DNA of 64,000 bases from assembly GCA_052161885.1 (NCBI GenBank), contig CP197396.1:4278001-4342000 (forward strand). The letters run 5' to 3'. This DNA comes from QKTW01 sp052161885 (GTDB taxonomy: Bacteria > Bacteroidota > Bacteroidia > Chitinophagales > Chitinophagaceae). A program made the position numbers and the translations under genes. Below, in pieces: positions 53,651 to 61,748 of this stretch (the stretch's first letter is position 1; each line of letters starts with the position of its first letter). Under the pieces are notes generated by a model that was given only the letters and a program-made list of their open reading frames with translations, was not told the origin of the DNA and searched no databases.

Positions 53651-54745
53651 CTATTGTGCTGTAAGCTGGGCAAAAACGAGATTCTGGAACTTGGTGATCA
53701 CTTGCTGCCCCGGCTCTACGCCTGATGTGATGTAGGATTTATCGCCTACTGTTTTTATCAGGTTCACTTCGGCAATTGTTACATCATCTTTGCTTTTATA
53801 CACTACAACATAGTTTTTAGTATCCTGCGGGATCAGCGCAGCTGATGGTATGCAGGTAGCTTTGGTGCCTTCTTCGTTGCTTACAATTACTTTTGCGAAC
53901 ATTTCCGGCTTCAGCAGCATGTTTTTATTATCGAGTGTAATGCGTACGCGCAACGCTTTGCTTTGCGGATCCAGCACCTCGCTTACTTTATCAACAGTTC
54001 CTTCAAAGGCCTGGTCGGGATAGGAAAGCGCCACCACTTTTACATGATATCCTTCTTTTACTTTAGGAATGTCCTGGGCATATACATTGGCGTATACCCA
54101 CACATTTTTAAGATCGGAGATGGTAAACAGGTTGTCCCCCATGTCCGGGCGGATGAATGCTCCGGTTGCTACTTTTTTCTCAACGATATACCCATCTATA
54201 GGCGATATAAGCTCATACTGGCCGCCGGCACTGCTTTTGGCACCGCCGTTGATATTGATCACAGATTGCACTTTGTTACGTGCTGCCAGTGCCTTATCAT
54301 AATTCTGTTTTGCCTCGGTGTACTCACGCTCGCTGGCGATACCACTTTTATACAGTGATTCTGTATTGTCCAGTGCGCGTTTGGCAATGTTTACATCAGC
54401 GCTGGTACTGCTGAGGTCGCTATAGTTGCCGGCTACATCCGCACTGCGTATTACTGCAAGCACCTGGCCTTTAGATACATGATCGCCGAGTGACACACGC
54501 GATTCCAATACCTGGCCGCTGCTGCGCGGAAATATTTTTACTACATTATTTTCATTAAAGCTTACCTCACCGCTCAGTGATATTTCGTCACTTATGTTAC
54601 AGTAGCCTACCGTATCAACAGCAATGATGTGCTGCATAGAATCGCTGAGTACGAATTTGGTATTCTCTTCTTTCTTTTCTTCCTTTTTGCCACATGCTGC
54701 AAGGAGTGTGATGGCCAGTAAGGATAATGCTATGGACTGTTTCAT
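53651..54745 (-). CDS. czcB: Efflux RND periplasmic adaptor, CzcB type
   Basis: 364 residues with a lipoprotein signal (LLAACGKKEEK), biotinyl-lipoyl barrel halves (SSGQVLESRVSLGDHVSKGQ and YELISPIDGYIVEKKV), a helical hairpin between them, and the beta-barrel and membrane-proximal domains. It links the pump to the outer-membrane channel. It sits between czcA (75-base gap) and the TolC-like gene (39-base gap). Confidence 0.93.
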   Translation of the reverse strand: MKQSIALSLLAITLLAACGKKEEKKEENTKFVLSDSMQHIIAVDTVGYCNISDEISLSGEVSFNENNVVKIFPRSSGQVLESRVSLGDHVSKGQVLAVIRSADVAGNYSDLSSTSADVNIAKRALDNTESLYKSGIASEREYTEAKQNYDKALAARNKVQSVININGGAKSSAGGQYELISPIDGYIVEKKVATGAFIRPDMGDNLFTISDLKNVWVYANVYAQDIPKVKEGYHVKVVALSYPDQAFEGTVDKVSEVLDPQSKALRVRITLDNKNMLLKPEMFAKVIVSNEEGTKATCIPSAALIPQDTKNYVVVYKSKDDVTIAEVNLIKTVGDKSYITSGVEPGQQVITKFQNLVFAQLTAQ

Positions 54746-54784
54746 TTTTTTATTTAAAATGCTATGCTTGTTAACTGAAAAGGA

Positions 54785-56086
54785 TTATGGCAATATGTCT
54801 GTTCCGGTTTGCAGGTTCAGATCTTCTTTGGCAAGCTGCAGGTTGAGCTGCTGCTGCACCTGTTTCTGGCGCATGTCTTTATATGCGTCAAAATAATCGA
54901 TAAACTCTATAAGGCTTATCTGGCGCTGCCTGTAGCTTTCCACTATGTTATTGTACAATTTGTTGTAACCGCTGTAGAAGTCTTTTTGCTGGGTGCTGCT
55001 CAGTTTCAGTGTGTAGAGATACTTGTTGTAAGAACCCATTACACTGTTCTGTAACTGCAGGTCAGCCTGCTGCATATTGGTCTCTTCTTCCTTTACCTGC
55101 CAGCGGGTAGATTTAATATTTCCCTGGTTGCGGTTCCATGTTGGCAGTGGCAATGAAATGCCCAGGCCATAGTAGTTTGGTGTATAATTACTGTTGTGGT
55201 CGTAGTTCGGACCAACGGTAACATCAGGTATTGCCAGTGCTTTCTGATAAGAAAGATTTTGTTTCTGATACTGCACCTGCAGCTGCTGCATCTGGTATGC
55301 GGGGTTATTCTGCCGTGCTGCGTCTGTAATCTGGGCCAGGCTCATATCCGGTATGCCTGGTGTTACTTCTTCGTCTATTAACGGTTTTACATAAGTATTG
55401 CCTGTAACCTGGAGCATGGTTTTCAGTTCGGACTGTGCATCTTCCAGTTGTTTCTCATTATCTGTTGCGTCCTGCTGCAGACTTATGGTAAGGGCTTGTA
55501 CGCGCATCAGGTCTTTCAGGGCAATATTGCCGGCTTTATACTGGGCGTTCATCCCTTCCAGCAGCTTGTTCAGCTGGTCGCGTTCGCTGGTGTAAAGGTC
55601 GCGGTTGTGCTGCAACTGTGCCACTGTATAGAAATCGCTGCGCAGCTGGTACTTCAGATTGCGCATTACATCTTTAAACTGCCATTCGCTGATGGCTGCA
55701 GTAGTACGCGCCATGCTGATCAGCTTGCCACGTTTATTGGCTGTTTTTATCAGTTGCTGTATCTGCACATATACCTGGCCGTTGTAAGTGCCGTCGGGAT
55801 TTTTGCTGTGCTCAAAGAATTTGTTGCTGGCATAAACATTCTGGTCGGTATTAAGTACGGGGTTATCCCAGAGCTTTGCCTGCTCTATCAGGGCTTTATT
55901 TACCTCAATATCGTAATGCTGCGCCAGCAGAGTCAGGTTTTTCTCAAGGAAAAGTTTCTCTGTTTGTTTCATGTCCAGGCGCAATGTGTCCGCCGGAACA
56001 TCAGACTGGGCTGATGCGGTTGCATGTTGTAAAAGACACATGCATCCTGCGATGTACGTGGTTTTTACAAGCTTCTTGTAAAGCAT
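54785..56086 (-). CDS. czcC: TolC-family outer-membrane channel, CzcC type
   Basis: 433 residues with a signal peptide (ends near ATASAQ) and two long-helix repeats of the outer-membrane efflux protein family (NKALIEQAKLWDNPVLN, YQKALAIPDVTVGPNYDHN). It forms the exit duct of the efflux complex and is the first gene of the czcCBA order on this strand. A 30-base palindrome lies 32 bases upstream, over the likely promoter. Confidence 0.9.
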   Translation of the reverse strand: MLYKKLVKTTYIAGCMCLLQHATASAQSDVPADTLRLDMKQTEKLFLEKNLTLLAQHYDIEVNKALIEQAKLWDNPVLNTDQNVYASNKFFEHSKNPDGTYNGQVYVQIQQLIKTANKRGKLISMARTTAAISEWQFKDVMRNLKYQLRSDFYTVAQLQHNRDLYTSERDQLNKLLEGMNAQYKAGNIALKDLMRVQALTISLQQDATDNEKQLEDAQSELKTMLQVTGNTYVKPLIDEEVTPGIPDMSLAQITDAARQNNPAYQMQQLQVQYQKQNLSYQKALAIPDVTVGPNYDHNSNYTPNYYGLGISLPLPTWNRNQGNIKSTRWQVKEEETNMQQADLQLQNSVMGSYNKYLYTLKLSSTQQKDFYSGYNKLYNNIVESYRQRQISLIEFIDYFDAYKDMRQKQVQQQLNLQLAKEDLNLQTGTDILP

Positions 56087-56117
56087 GTCCTAAAAAATTT
56101 TTGAATAGATGGAAAGG

Positions 56118-56147
56118 TATTTTACAGGTATTAATACTTGTAAAATA
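56118..56147. promoter_or_regulatory. 30-bp palindrome upstream of czcC, possible operator
   Basis: Arms TATTTTACAGGTATT and AATACTTGTAAAATA are complementary with one G-T pair and no spacer, centred on TTAA. It overlaps a weak minus-strand -7 box (TACCTTTC, 56112-56119). It could bind a dimeric metal-responsive repressor, or less likely end the upstream gene. Confidence 0.5.
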
Positions 56148-56164
56148 AGGAAAATATCAAAGCA

Positions 56165-56563
56165 TTAGCATGCTTTGGGTGGGGGAGGATTAATTTCCCT
56201 GAAATATATATACCTGTAATGCTTAGGTACGGAAGGGGTATGTATGATGCTCTCATAGAAAGAATGAGGGCCGGAGTCATACGTTTTTACAAAAAAGAGC
56301 TGAACAGATATATGTTTATTGATCTGGAATTTTTTATTGTGATGGTGTTCCGGCAGCATGTGTGTCTGCTGCTGGTGAAGCCGCTCGTAGATAGCCTGGT
56401 TAAGTTCTGTGCTTTGTCCCTGCTGGTGAATAAAAGTAATGCCCTGCTCTATTACAAATTCATCCTCGTCCACGGCGTCATCGGCGTGGGCGCTGAGTAT
56501 GAATACCTGGAATACCAGGAACAGACAGCAAAAACGGGCAATATTTCTTAAGACTGGGCTCAA
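56165..56563 (-). CDS. Small secreted protein upstream of czcCBA
   Basis: 132 residues if started at TTG 56563, which makes a clean signal peptide (MSPVLRNIARFCCLFLVF, cut near SAHA). The mature part is acidic at first (DDAVDEDEF), His-containing in the middle (LPEHHHNKKFQINKH), and ends REINPPPPKAC. A longer frame to ATG 56671 buries the leader behind 36 basic residues. It is probably a periplasmic metal-binding or sensor partner of the efflux system, but I know no family for it. Confidence 0.55.
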   Translation of the reverse strand: MSPVLRNIARFCCLFLVFQVFILSAHADDAVDEDEFVIEQGITFIHQQGQSTELNQAIYERLHQQQTHMLPEHHHNKKFQINKHISVQLFFVKTYDSGPHSFYESIIHTPSVPKHYRYIYFREINPPPPKAC

Positions 56564-56736
56564 TCTTTTTAAAATGCGTGCAATATTACTTAATGTTATA
56601 CGAATCCTGCAATAATAAGGTGTTAAATGTTTTGTACTCAAGGCCTGAACCTCGCGCATTAACGAGCGCATTGCAAAACAGAATATGTTTTTCCCGCTAC
56701 AGATATATACCCTAAATTTCAGGCCAAATCTGATGT

Positions 56737-57837
56737 ATGACGGTTAAGGATATTGTAAATGTACTCGAAGCATATGCGCCGCCTGTGTACCAGGAAAGCT
56801 ATGACAACTGCGGACTGCAGGTAGGTAACCCTGCCGATGGAGTTGCAGGTGTATTGCTCACACTCGATGTAACAGAGGAGATAGTGGATGAGGCTATAGC
56901 TACTGGTTGTAATATGATCGTGGCGCATCACCCGTTAATTTTTTCGGGGCTGAAGCGGATCACCGGCAGAAACTATGTAGAGCGCATAGTACAGAAAGCT
57001 GTGAAAAATGATATTAACATATATGCAGCTCACACCAACCTGGACAATATGCATAACGGTGTAAACCGGAAAATTGCTGAAAAACTGGGTCTGCAGCAGT
57101 TGTCCATACTAAGTCCGAAACCGGCGACATTGTTCAAACTGTATACTTATGCACCCAAAACGCATGCGGATGATGTGCGGGAGGCCCTGTTTTCGGCGGG
57201 TGCAGGAAGCATTGGCAAATATGAGGAGTGCAGTTTTAATACCGACGGTACCGGCACCTTTCGCCCGGAGTCGGGTACTGCTCCGATGATTGGTGAGGCT
57301 GGCGGGAAACGGGAAGAGGTAGCAGAAATAAAAATAGAAGTGCTGGTGCCGCAGCATGCCCGGGGAAAGGTGTTAAAAGCGCTGCGCAATGCTCATCCTT
57401 ATGAAGAAATAGCTTATGAACTCATAGCACTTGCCAATAATAACCAGGAGATAGGTGCAGGGATCGTAGGTATGCTCCCGGCGCCCCTGGCTGCAGAGGA
57501 TTTCTTTAACATGCTCAAAACCAATATGAAAACCGCATGCGTACGTCATACCGGATGGACGGAGAAGCGGGTGCAGAAAGTGGCGCTGTGTGGCGGCAGC
57601 GGCAGCTTTTTGCTGCAGGATGCTGTAGCAGCCGGCGCTGATGTATTCGTTACTGCCGATTACAAATACCACCAGTTTTTTGATGCGGAAGGCAAAATAA
57701 TCATAGCTGATATCGGGCATTATGAAAGTGAACAATTTACAGTAGAAATCTTTAAGGAAATACTTAACAAAAATTTCCCTAATTTTGCTGTTCTTTTATC
57801 AAAGATTAATACCAATCCTGTAAAATATTTTTTCTGA
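56737..57837 (+). CDS. Nif3-like dinuclear metal centre protein
   Basis: 366 residues with the Nif3/YbgI metal ligands: AHHPLIFSGLK, AHTNLDNMHNGVN, and ADIGHYESEQ near the end. A ~120-residue middle insert (ATLFKLYTYAPKTHADDVR to HPYEEIAYELI) resembles the PII/CutA-like domain of long family members. It likely forms a hexameric ring; its cell role (a GTP cyclohydrolase 1 type 2-like label is common) is not settled. The next gene starts three bases after it. Confidence 0.92.
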   Translation: MTVKDIVNVLEAYAPPVYQESYDNCGLQVGNPADGVAGVLLTLDVTEEIVDEAIATGCNMIVAHHPLIFSGLKRITGRNYVERIVQKAVKNDINIYAAHTNLDNMHNGVNRKIAEKLGLQQLSILSPKPATLFKLYTYAPKTHADDVREALFSAGAGSIGKYEECSFNTDGTGTFRPESGTAPMIGEAGGKREEVAEIKIEVLVPQHARGKVLKALRNAHPYEEIAYELIALANNNQEIGAGIVGMLPAPLAAEDFFNMLKTNMKTACVRHTGWTEKRVQKVALCGGSGSFLLQDAVAAGADVFVTADYKYHQFFDAEGKIIIADIGHYESEQFTVEIFKEILNKNFPNFAVLLSKINTNPVKYFF

Positions 57838-57840
57838 TAT

Positions 57841-58599
57841 ATGGCTACTGTAAAAGACTTTTCAGTTGAAGAAAAGCTGATCGCTGTCCTGACGTTGCAA
57901 AAGATCGATTCTAAGATTGATGAGATCAAAACACTGAAAGGTGAGCTCCCGATGGAAGTGAAAGACCTGGAAGATGAGATCGAAGGGCTGCAAACCCGTA
58001 TCCAGAACATCGATGCGGAAATCGGAAGCATTAACAGCTTTGTAGATGCAAAGACCGAAGGCCGTAAAGAAGCTCAGGCGCTCATCAAGAAGTATGAAAA
58101 GCAACAGGACAACGTAAAGAACAACCGTGAGTTTGAAGCGATCAATAAAGAGATCGAAATGCAGGAACTGGAAGTGCGCCTGAACGAAAAGCACATTAAA
58201 GACGCCAACTTCGAACTGAAGGAGCGCCTGAACCAGCGTGGACGTACGGAAGAGAAGATTGCCATCGTAGAAGATGCGCTGAAAGTGAAGAAAGGTGAGC
58301 TGGAAAAAATCATCGTTGAAACTGAGAAAGAAGAAAAACAACTGACTCAGAAGTCTGATGCTGCAAAAGATGCAGTAGACGGGCGTCTGCTCAGCGCTTA
58401 CGACCGTATCCGTCACAGCTACCGCAATGGCCTGGCAGTAGTGCCTATCATGCGTGATTCCTGTGGTGGTTGCTTTAACGTAATCCCTCCTCAGCGCCAG
58501 TCAGAGATCCGCCAGCGCAAGAAGATCATCGTATGCGAACATTGCGGCCGTATCCTTGTAGATACAGACCTCAACGACCAGGTTAAGATAGACCTGTAA
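57841..58599 (+). CDS. Coiled-coil zinc-ribbon protein (C4-type, DUF164-like)
   Basis: 252 residues: a long antiparallel coiled coil (~10-175) and a C-terminal zinc ribbon with CGGCFNV and CEHCGR (two CxxC). It co-occurs with the Nif3 gene in many genomes and is cotranscribed here. Function is unknown; the shape suggests nucleic acid or ribosome contact. Confidence 0.92.
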   Translation: MATVKDFSVEEKLIAVLTLQKIDSKIDEIKTLKGELPMEVKDLEDEIEGLQTRIQNIDAEIGSINSFVDAKTEGRKEAQALIKKYEKQQDNVKNNREFEAINKEIEMQELEVRLNEKHIKDANFELKERLNQRGRTEEKIAIVEDALKVKKGELEKIIVETEKEEKQLTQKSDAAKDAVDGRLLSAYDRIRHSYRNGLAVVPIMRDSCGGCFNVIPPQRQSEIRQRKKIIVCEHCGRILVDTDLNDQVKIDL

Positions 58600-58623
58600 T
58601 CCGCAAACGGACAATAATTCTTT

Positions 58624-58655
58624 GGGAACTGCAGTAAATGTGGTTCCCTTTTTTT
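58624..58655 (+). terminator. Terminator after the zinc-ribbon gene
   Basis: GGGAAC (58624-58629) pairs with GTTCCC (58643-58648), followed by seven T. It is 24 bases after the stop. Confidence 0.7.
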
Positions 58656-58703
58656 CATAGTTTGCAGCCATGTGCCGGTAAGCACGGATTAAAACCATTT
58701 CTT

Positions 58704-59114
58704 ATGAATATTGAAGAAGTTCCGCAGGACCCGCTTCATTATAAGGAGCGTGATAAGATAAAGAAACTGATGTATGCCGTGGGCAAAGACGGGCAGTACA
58801 CAGGTGTTAATTCAGTAGGATGGGAAGCAGAAAACACCGCTACAGAGCAGGCGTGGAATGAAGTGGAAGAGTCACTGGCAAAGACGGAAGCCCGTGTGAA
58901 AAGCGGAGAACTGAGTCCTGTGGCCTATTTTATGGAAAAGTGCCTTATGGATATGCCACTGCTGGCCAAATATGCCGGTAAATGGCAATGGCAGGTTAAA
59001 AAGCATCTGAAGCCGGAAGGTTTTAAAAAACTGGATAAAAGCATGCTGGAAAAGTATGCCCGGATCTTTAATGTATCCGTAGATGCCCTGGTAAATTTCG
59101 GCAAGGAAAAATAA
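58704..59114 (+). CDS. Hypothetical protein
   Basis: 136 residues from ATG 58704; a frame start at 58638 would overlap the terminator. It is mostly helical and charged (NIEEVPQDPLHYKERDKIK, ending MLEKYARIFNVSVDALVNFG, which is shaped like the end of an XRE-type helix-turn-helix). I recognise no family. It precedes the BtrH-like gene by 34 bases in the same direction and may be cotranscribed. Confidence 0.75.
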   Translation: MNIEEVPQDPLHYKERDKIKKLMYAVGKDGQYTGVNSVGWEAENTATEQAWNEVEESLAKTEARVKSGELSPVAYFMEKCLMDMPLLAKYAGKWQWQVKKHLKPEGFKKLDKSMLEKYARIFNVSVDALVNFGKEK

Positions 59115-59148
59115 ATTTAAAGCGTTCATTTATACATATATCCATTCA

Positions 59149-60153
59149 ATGATCGTACCCGGATTCGAGCATCATCAGCACGCTCATTGCGAAAGCGGTG
59201 TTACCGCCAACCTGCTGAACCATTATGGTGTTCCCATCAGTGAACCGATGGCTTTTGGTATTGGTGCGGGCCTTTTCTTCGGCCACCTCCCTTTCCTGAA
59301 AGTGAGCGGCACACCGGCTTCTACCTTCCGTACATGGCCGGGAGCTATATTTAAAAGAGTGACGCAACGCCTGCACGTGACCATGCATACCGAGCGTTTC
59401 CGTACGCCCGAAAAAGCCATGGAAGCGCTGGACCGTGCGCTGGAAAATCATATCCCCGTAGGCATGCAGACCAGTGTATACTACCTGCCCTATCTGCCGG
59501 AGGCATTCCGTTTCCATTTTAACGCGCATAACCTGGTGATATATGGCAAGGAAGACGGTATGTATCTCGTAAGCGATCCTGTACTGGAAGATGTGGCACG
59601 GATTGCGCCTGAGGATCTTGCCAAAGCGCGTTTTGCCAAGGGAATGCCTGAACCGAAAGGGTTTATGTATTATGTAATAGATGCCCCCAAGAAAGTAGAT
59701 TACGCAAAGGCGATACACCAGGGTATCAAACAGACCTGTTTCTTTATGATGTCGCCGCCCGTTCCGTGGTTTGGCAACAAAGCTATTTTCCTGCTGTCGA
59801 AAAAAATAAAACAGTACCCGAATAAACTTACACCCCGTAAAGCCGCTCTATATTTAGGTAACATCATCCGCATGCAGGAGGAAATAGGTACCGGTGGTGC
59901 CGGTTTCCGCTATTTATACGCTGCTTTCCTGCAGGAAGCAGGGCAGATGCTGCAGAAAGATGAGTTGCTGCGCAGCTCCGAAGAACTGACGAAAATAGGG
60001 GATGAATGGCGGAATTTTGCTTACAGTGCTGCCCGCCAGATGAAAAACCGCCAGACAGACAAGGTTTCTTATGATGATTTGGGTGATATGTTGGTAAATA
60101 TTGGCGATCATGAGAAGCAGTTTTTCAATAAGTTGCAGCACATAAAGTGGTAA
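59149..60153 (+). CDS. BtrH-like acyltransferase (BtrH N-terminal and DUF4872 domains)
   Basis: 334 residues. The N-terminal domain has a papain-like Cys-His-Asp arrangement: Cys14 in HAHCESG, His127 in NAHNLVIYG and Asp143 in VSDPVLED. BtrH of butirosin synthesis uses this fold to move an acyl group from a carrier protein to an aminoglycoside. The C-terminal half matches the helical partner domain DUF4872. No acyl carrier protein or synthase lies near, so the acyl donor and acceptor are unknown; GtrA follows 84 bases later. Confidence 0.82.
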   Translation: MIVPGFEHHQHAHCESGVTANLLNHYGVPISEPMAFGIGAGLFFGHLPFLKVSGTPASTFRTWPGAIFKRVTQRLHVTMHTERFRTPEKAMEALDRALENHIPVGMQTSVYYLPYLPEAFRFHFNAHNLVIYGKEDGMYLVSDPVLEDVARIAPEDLAKARFAKGMPEPKGFMYYVIDAPKKVDYAKAIHQGIKQTCFFMMSPPVPWFGNKAIFLLSKKIKQYPNKLTPRKAALYLGNIIRMQEEIGTGGAGFRYLYAAFLQEAGQMLQKDELLRSSEELTKIGDEWRNFAYSAARQMKNRQTDKVSYDDLGDMLVNIGDHEKQFFNKLQHIKW

Positions 60154-60213
60154 AATAAATGTAAAAAAAGTTTAAACCGGGCATCATATGAATTATCTAA
60201 GCAATGAAGCCCT

Positions 60214-60221
60214 TATCTTTG
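60214..60221 (+). promoter_or_regulatory. Candidate -7 box before the gtrA-like gene
   Basis: TATCTTTG matches TAnnTTTG, 16 bases before the ATG; no matching TTG was found at the -33 spacing. Confidence 0.4.
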
Positions 60222-60237
60222 CTCCACTTTTACAGCC

Positions 60238-60762
60238 ATGCTCAGTGTCGTAAGAAATATTGTTTTGTCGGTCATCGATTTCTTTCACAAGCCTTTTGCG
60301 AAATGGATTGATGCTACCACGTTCCGCTACCTGGCATGTGGCGGTTCTAACCAGGTGCTGTACCTGGCGCTGTATGCTATCAGCTACAATTTTGTACTGC
60401 ACAAGCATGACACTTACCTGCTGGGACTGCCGATATCCGCAAGGATCGGCGCATATATCATAGCCTTTTCTATTAGTTTCCCGATAGGTTTTATACTTTC
60501 CCGTCATATAGTATTTCCGGAATCGAACTTACATGGCCGCGTGCAGTTTTTCCGTTATGGAATGCTTACCGTTGCCTGTATGGTACTGACGTATGTATTC
60601 CTGAAGTTTTTTGCCTGGTGCCATTTCTTCCCGACACCCGCAGCAGCAATAACCAGTGCTATTATAGCGGTGTTCAGCTACCTGACGCAGAAGCACTTTA
60701 CTTTTAAAGCCGGTGGTGAAGAAGAAGTGCCGGTGCCGGTTGCCGCCGAGGGTGTGGAGTAA
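60238..60762 (+). CDS. GtrA-like membrane protein
   Basis: 174 residues with four membrane helices (FRYLACGGSNQVLYLALYA, IGAYIIAFSISFPIGFIL, then two more from ~105) and a GtrA-type start. GtrA proteins help move or flip polyprenyl-linked sugars for polysaccharide or O-antigen modification. The substrate is unknown. Confidence 0.87.
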   Translation: MLSVVRNIVLSVIDFFHKPFAKWIDATTFRYLACGGSNQVLYLALYAISYNFVLHKHDTYLLGLPISARIGAYIIAFSISFPIGFILSRHIVFPESNLHGRVQFFRYGMLTVACMVLTYVFLKFFAWCHFFPTPAAAITSAIIAVFSYLTQKHFTFKAGGEEEVPVPVAAEGVE

Positions 60763-60801
60763 TTAAACATTCAGCTTTTATTTTTATAAATCATATATTG
60801 A

Positions 60802-60831
60802 AAAATGCTGCCTTTTTTAAGGCAGCATTTT
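60802..60831. terminator. Bidirectional terminator
   Basis: Perfect 13-base stem AAAATGCTGCCTT/AAGGCAGCATTTT with a TTTT loop, between the gtrA-like gene and the convergent lipoprotein gene. Confidence 0.85.
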
Positions 60832-60858
60832 CATTTAAATAATCTTTGATCTCGTTAC

Positions 60859-61614
60859 CTAATTCGTATGCATGAAGCAGGAGATTGTTTTTGTATCAGC
60901 GCTGTTTCGGTCATTATTTACAGTGACATTAGAACATGTGAAAGTTGTTGTTTGTCCTGATACCGTAACAGTCATAGAGTTGTTATTTGTGTTCAATGGG
61001 TTGTAAATGGACCAGCCACCATTCAACCTAAATTGAAAACCGACTTCATTGGGGTTTTGGGGCCCGGCGCCTACCGGATCTTGTACTATTTTGTAAGTAC
61101 CGGAAACAGGTTTGCTGTGGTTATAAAAAGAAAGAGTCAGTTCAGAACCAAGCACGGCTTCACTAGCGGTAAACCTCCCATATTGAAAACTTACAGAATC
61201 TGTTGCACAGGTTTTTCCATCAACTTGCCAACCATTTACCGGAGGCACAATTAAATTCATATCAAAGGATTTTGTAGTAAATTGATTAGCGCCAGTAACT
61301 TTTATAGGATATGTGCCAGGTAGGGTACTGTAATCTGGCTGAAAAGAAAGTATAGAAAAAAACGGAGGTGTTCCGTTTGACTTACTCAGCTTTGCTGAGA
61401 TACCTGAAGGAACCCCAATGACAGACAACGTTACATTTGAGAGTAGTGTATCAATAGCAGGAGAGACGGTCAAAAACAGATTATTTGCTTGAGTATAGTT
61501 TATACTTATGTTTTGCACGCCATCAACGCTGAAGTCGGGATGGAGCGGATCAGACTTTTTGCAAGAAGAAAAGAACAAAGGCGAAACTAATATCGCCAAT
61601 AGGAGTTTTTTCAT
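60859..61614 (-). CDS. Putative lipoprotein with Ig-like domain
   Basis: 251 residues with lipobox FFSSC (Cys18) and a beta-rich body (LTVSPAIDTLLSNVTLSV, GTYPIKVTGANQFTTKSF) that looks like an immunoglobulin-type repeat, then a domain with four cysteines (GKTCATDS, FTCSNVTV, TISCFMHT). Function is unknown. It has no partner gene on its strand. Confidence 0.75.
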   Translation of the reverse strand: MKKLLLAILVSPLFFSSCKKSDPLHPDFSVDGVQNISINYTQANNLFLTVSPAIDTLLSNVTLSVIGVPSGISAKLSKSNGTPPFFSILSFQPDYSTLPGTYPIKVTGANQFTTKSFDMNLIVPPVNGWQVDGKTCATDSVSFQYGRFTASEAVLGSELTLSFYNHSKPVSGTYKIVQDPVGAGPQNPNEVGFQFRLNGGWSIYNPLNTNNNSMTVTVSGQTTTFTCSNVTVNNDRNSADTKTISCFMHTN

Positions 61615-61732
61615 TATATAAAATGTTTAGGTGCGCGAATATAATAATATGCTGCTGATTGGCGATAATTTATTTACAGAAATGATGGTATTCACTAATG
61701 CATTGGTAGCAACAGATAACGCCTCAATTAGC

Positions 61733-61740
61733 TAACTTTG
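61733..61740 (+). promoter_or_regulatory. -7 box of prfB
   Basis: TAACTTTG matches TAnnTTTG and ends eight bases before the ATG, which implies a very short leader. A TTG lies 27 bases upstream (61703-61705), a long spacer. Confidence 0.5.
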
Positions 61741-61748
61741 CAGCCATT

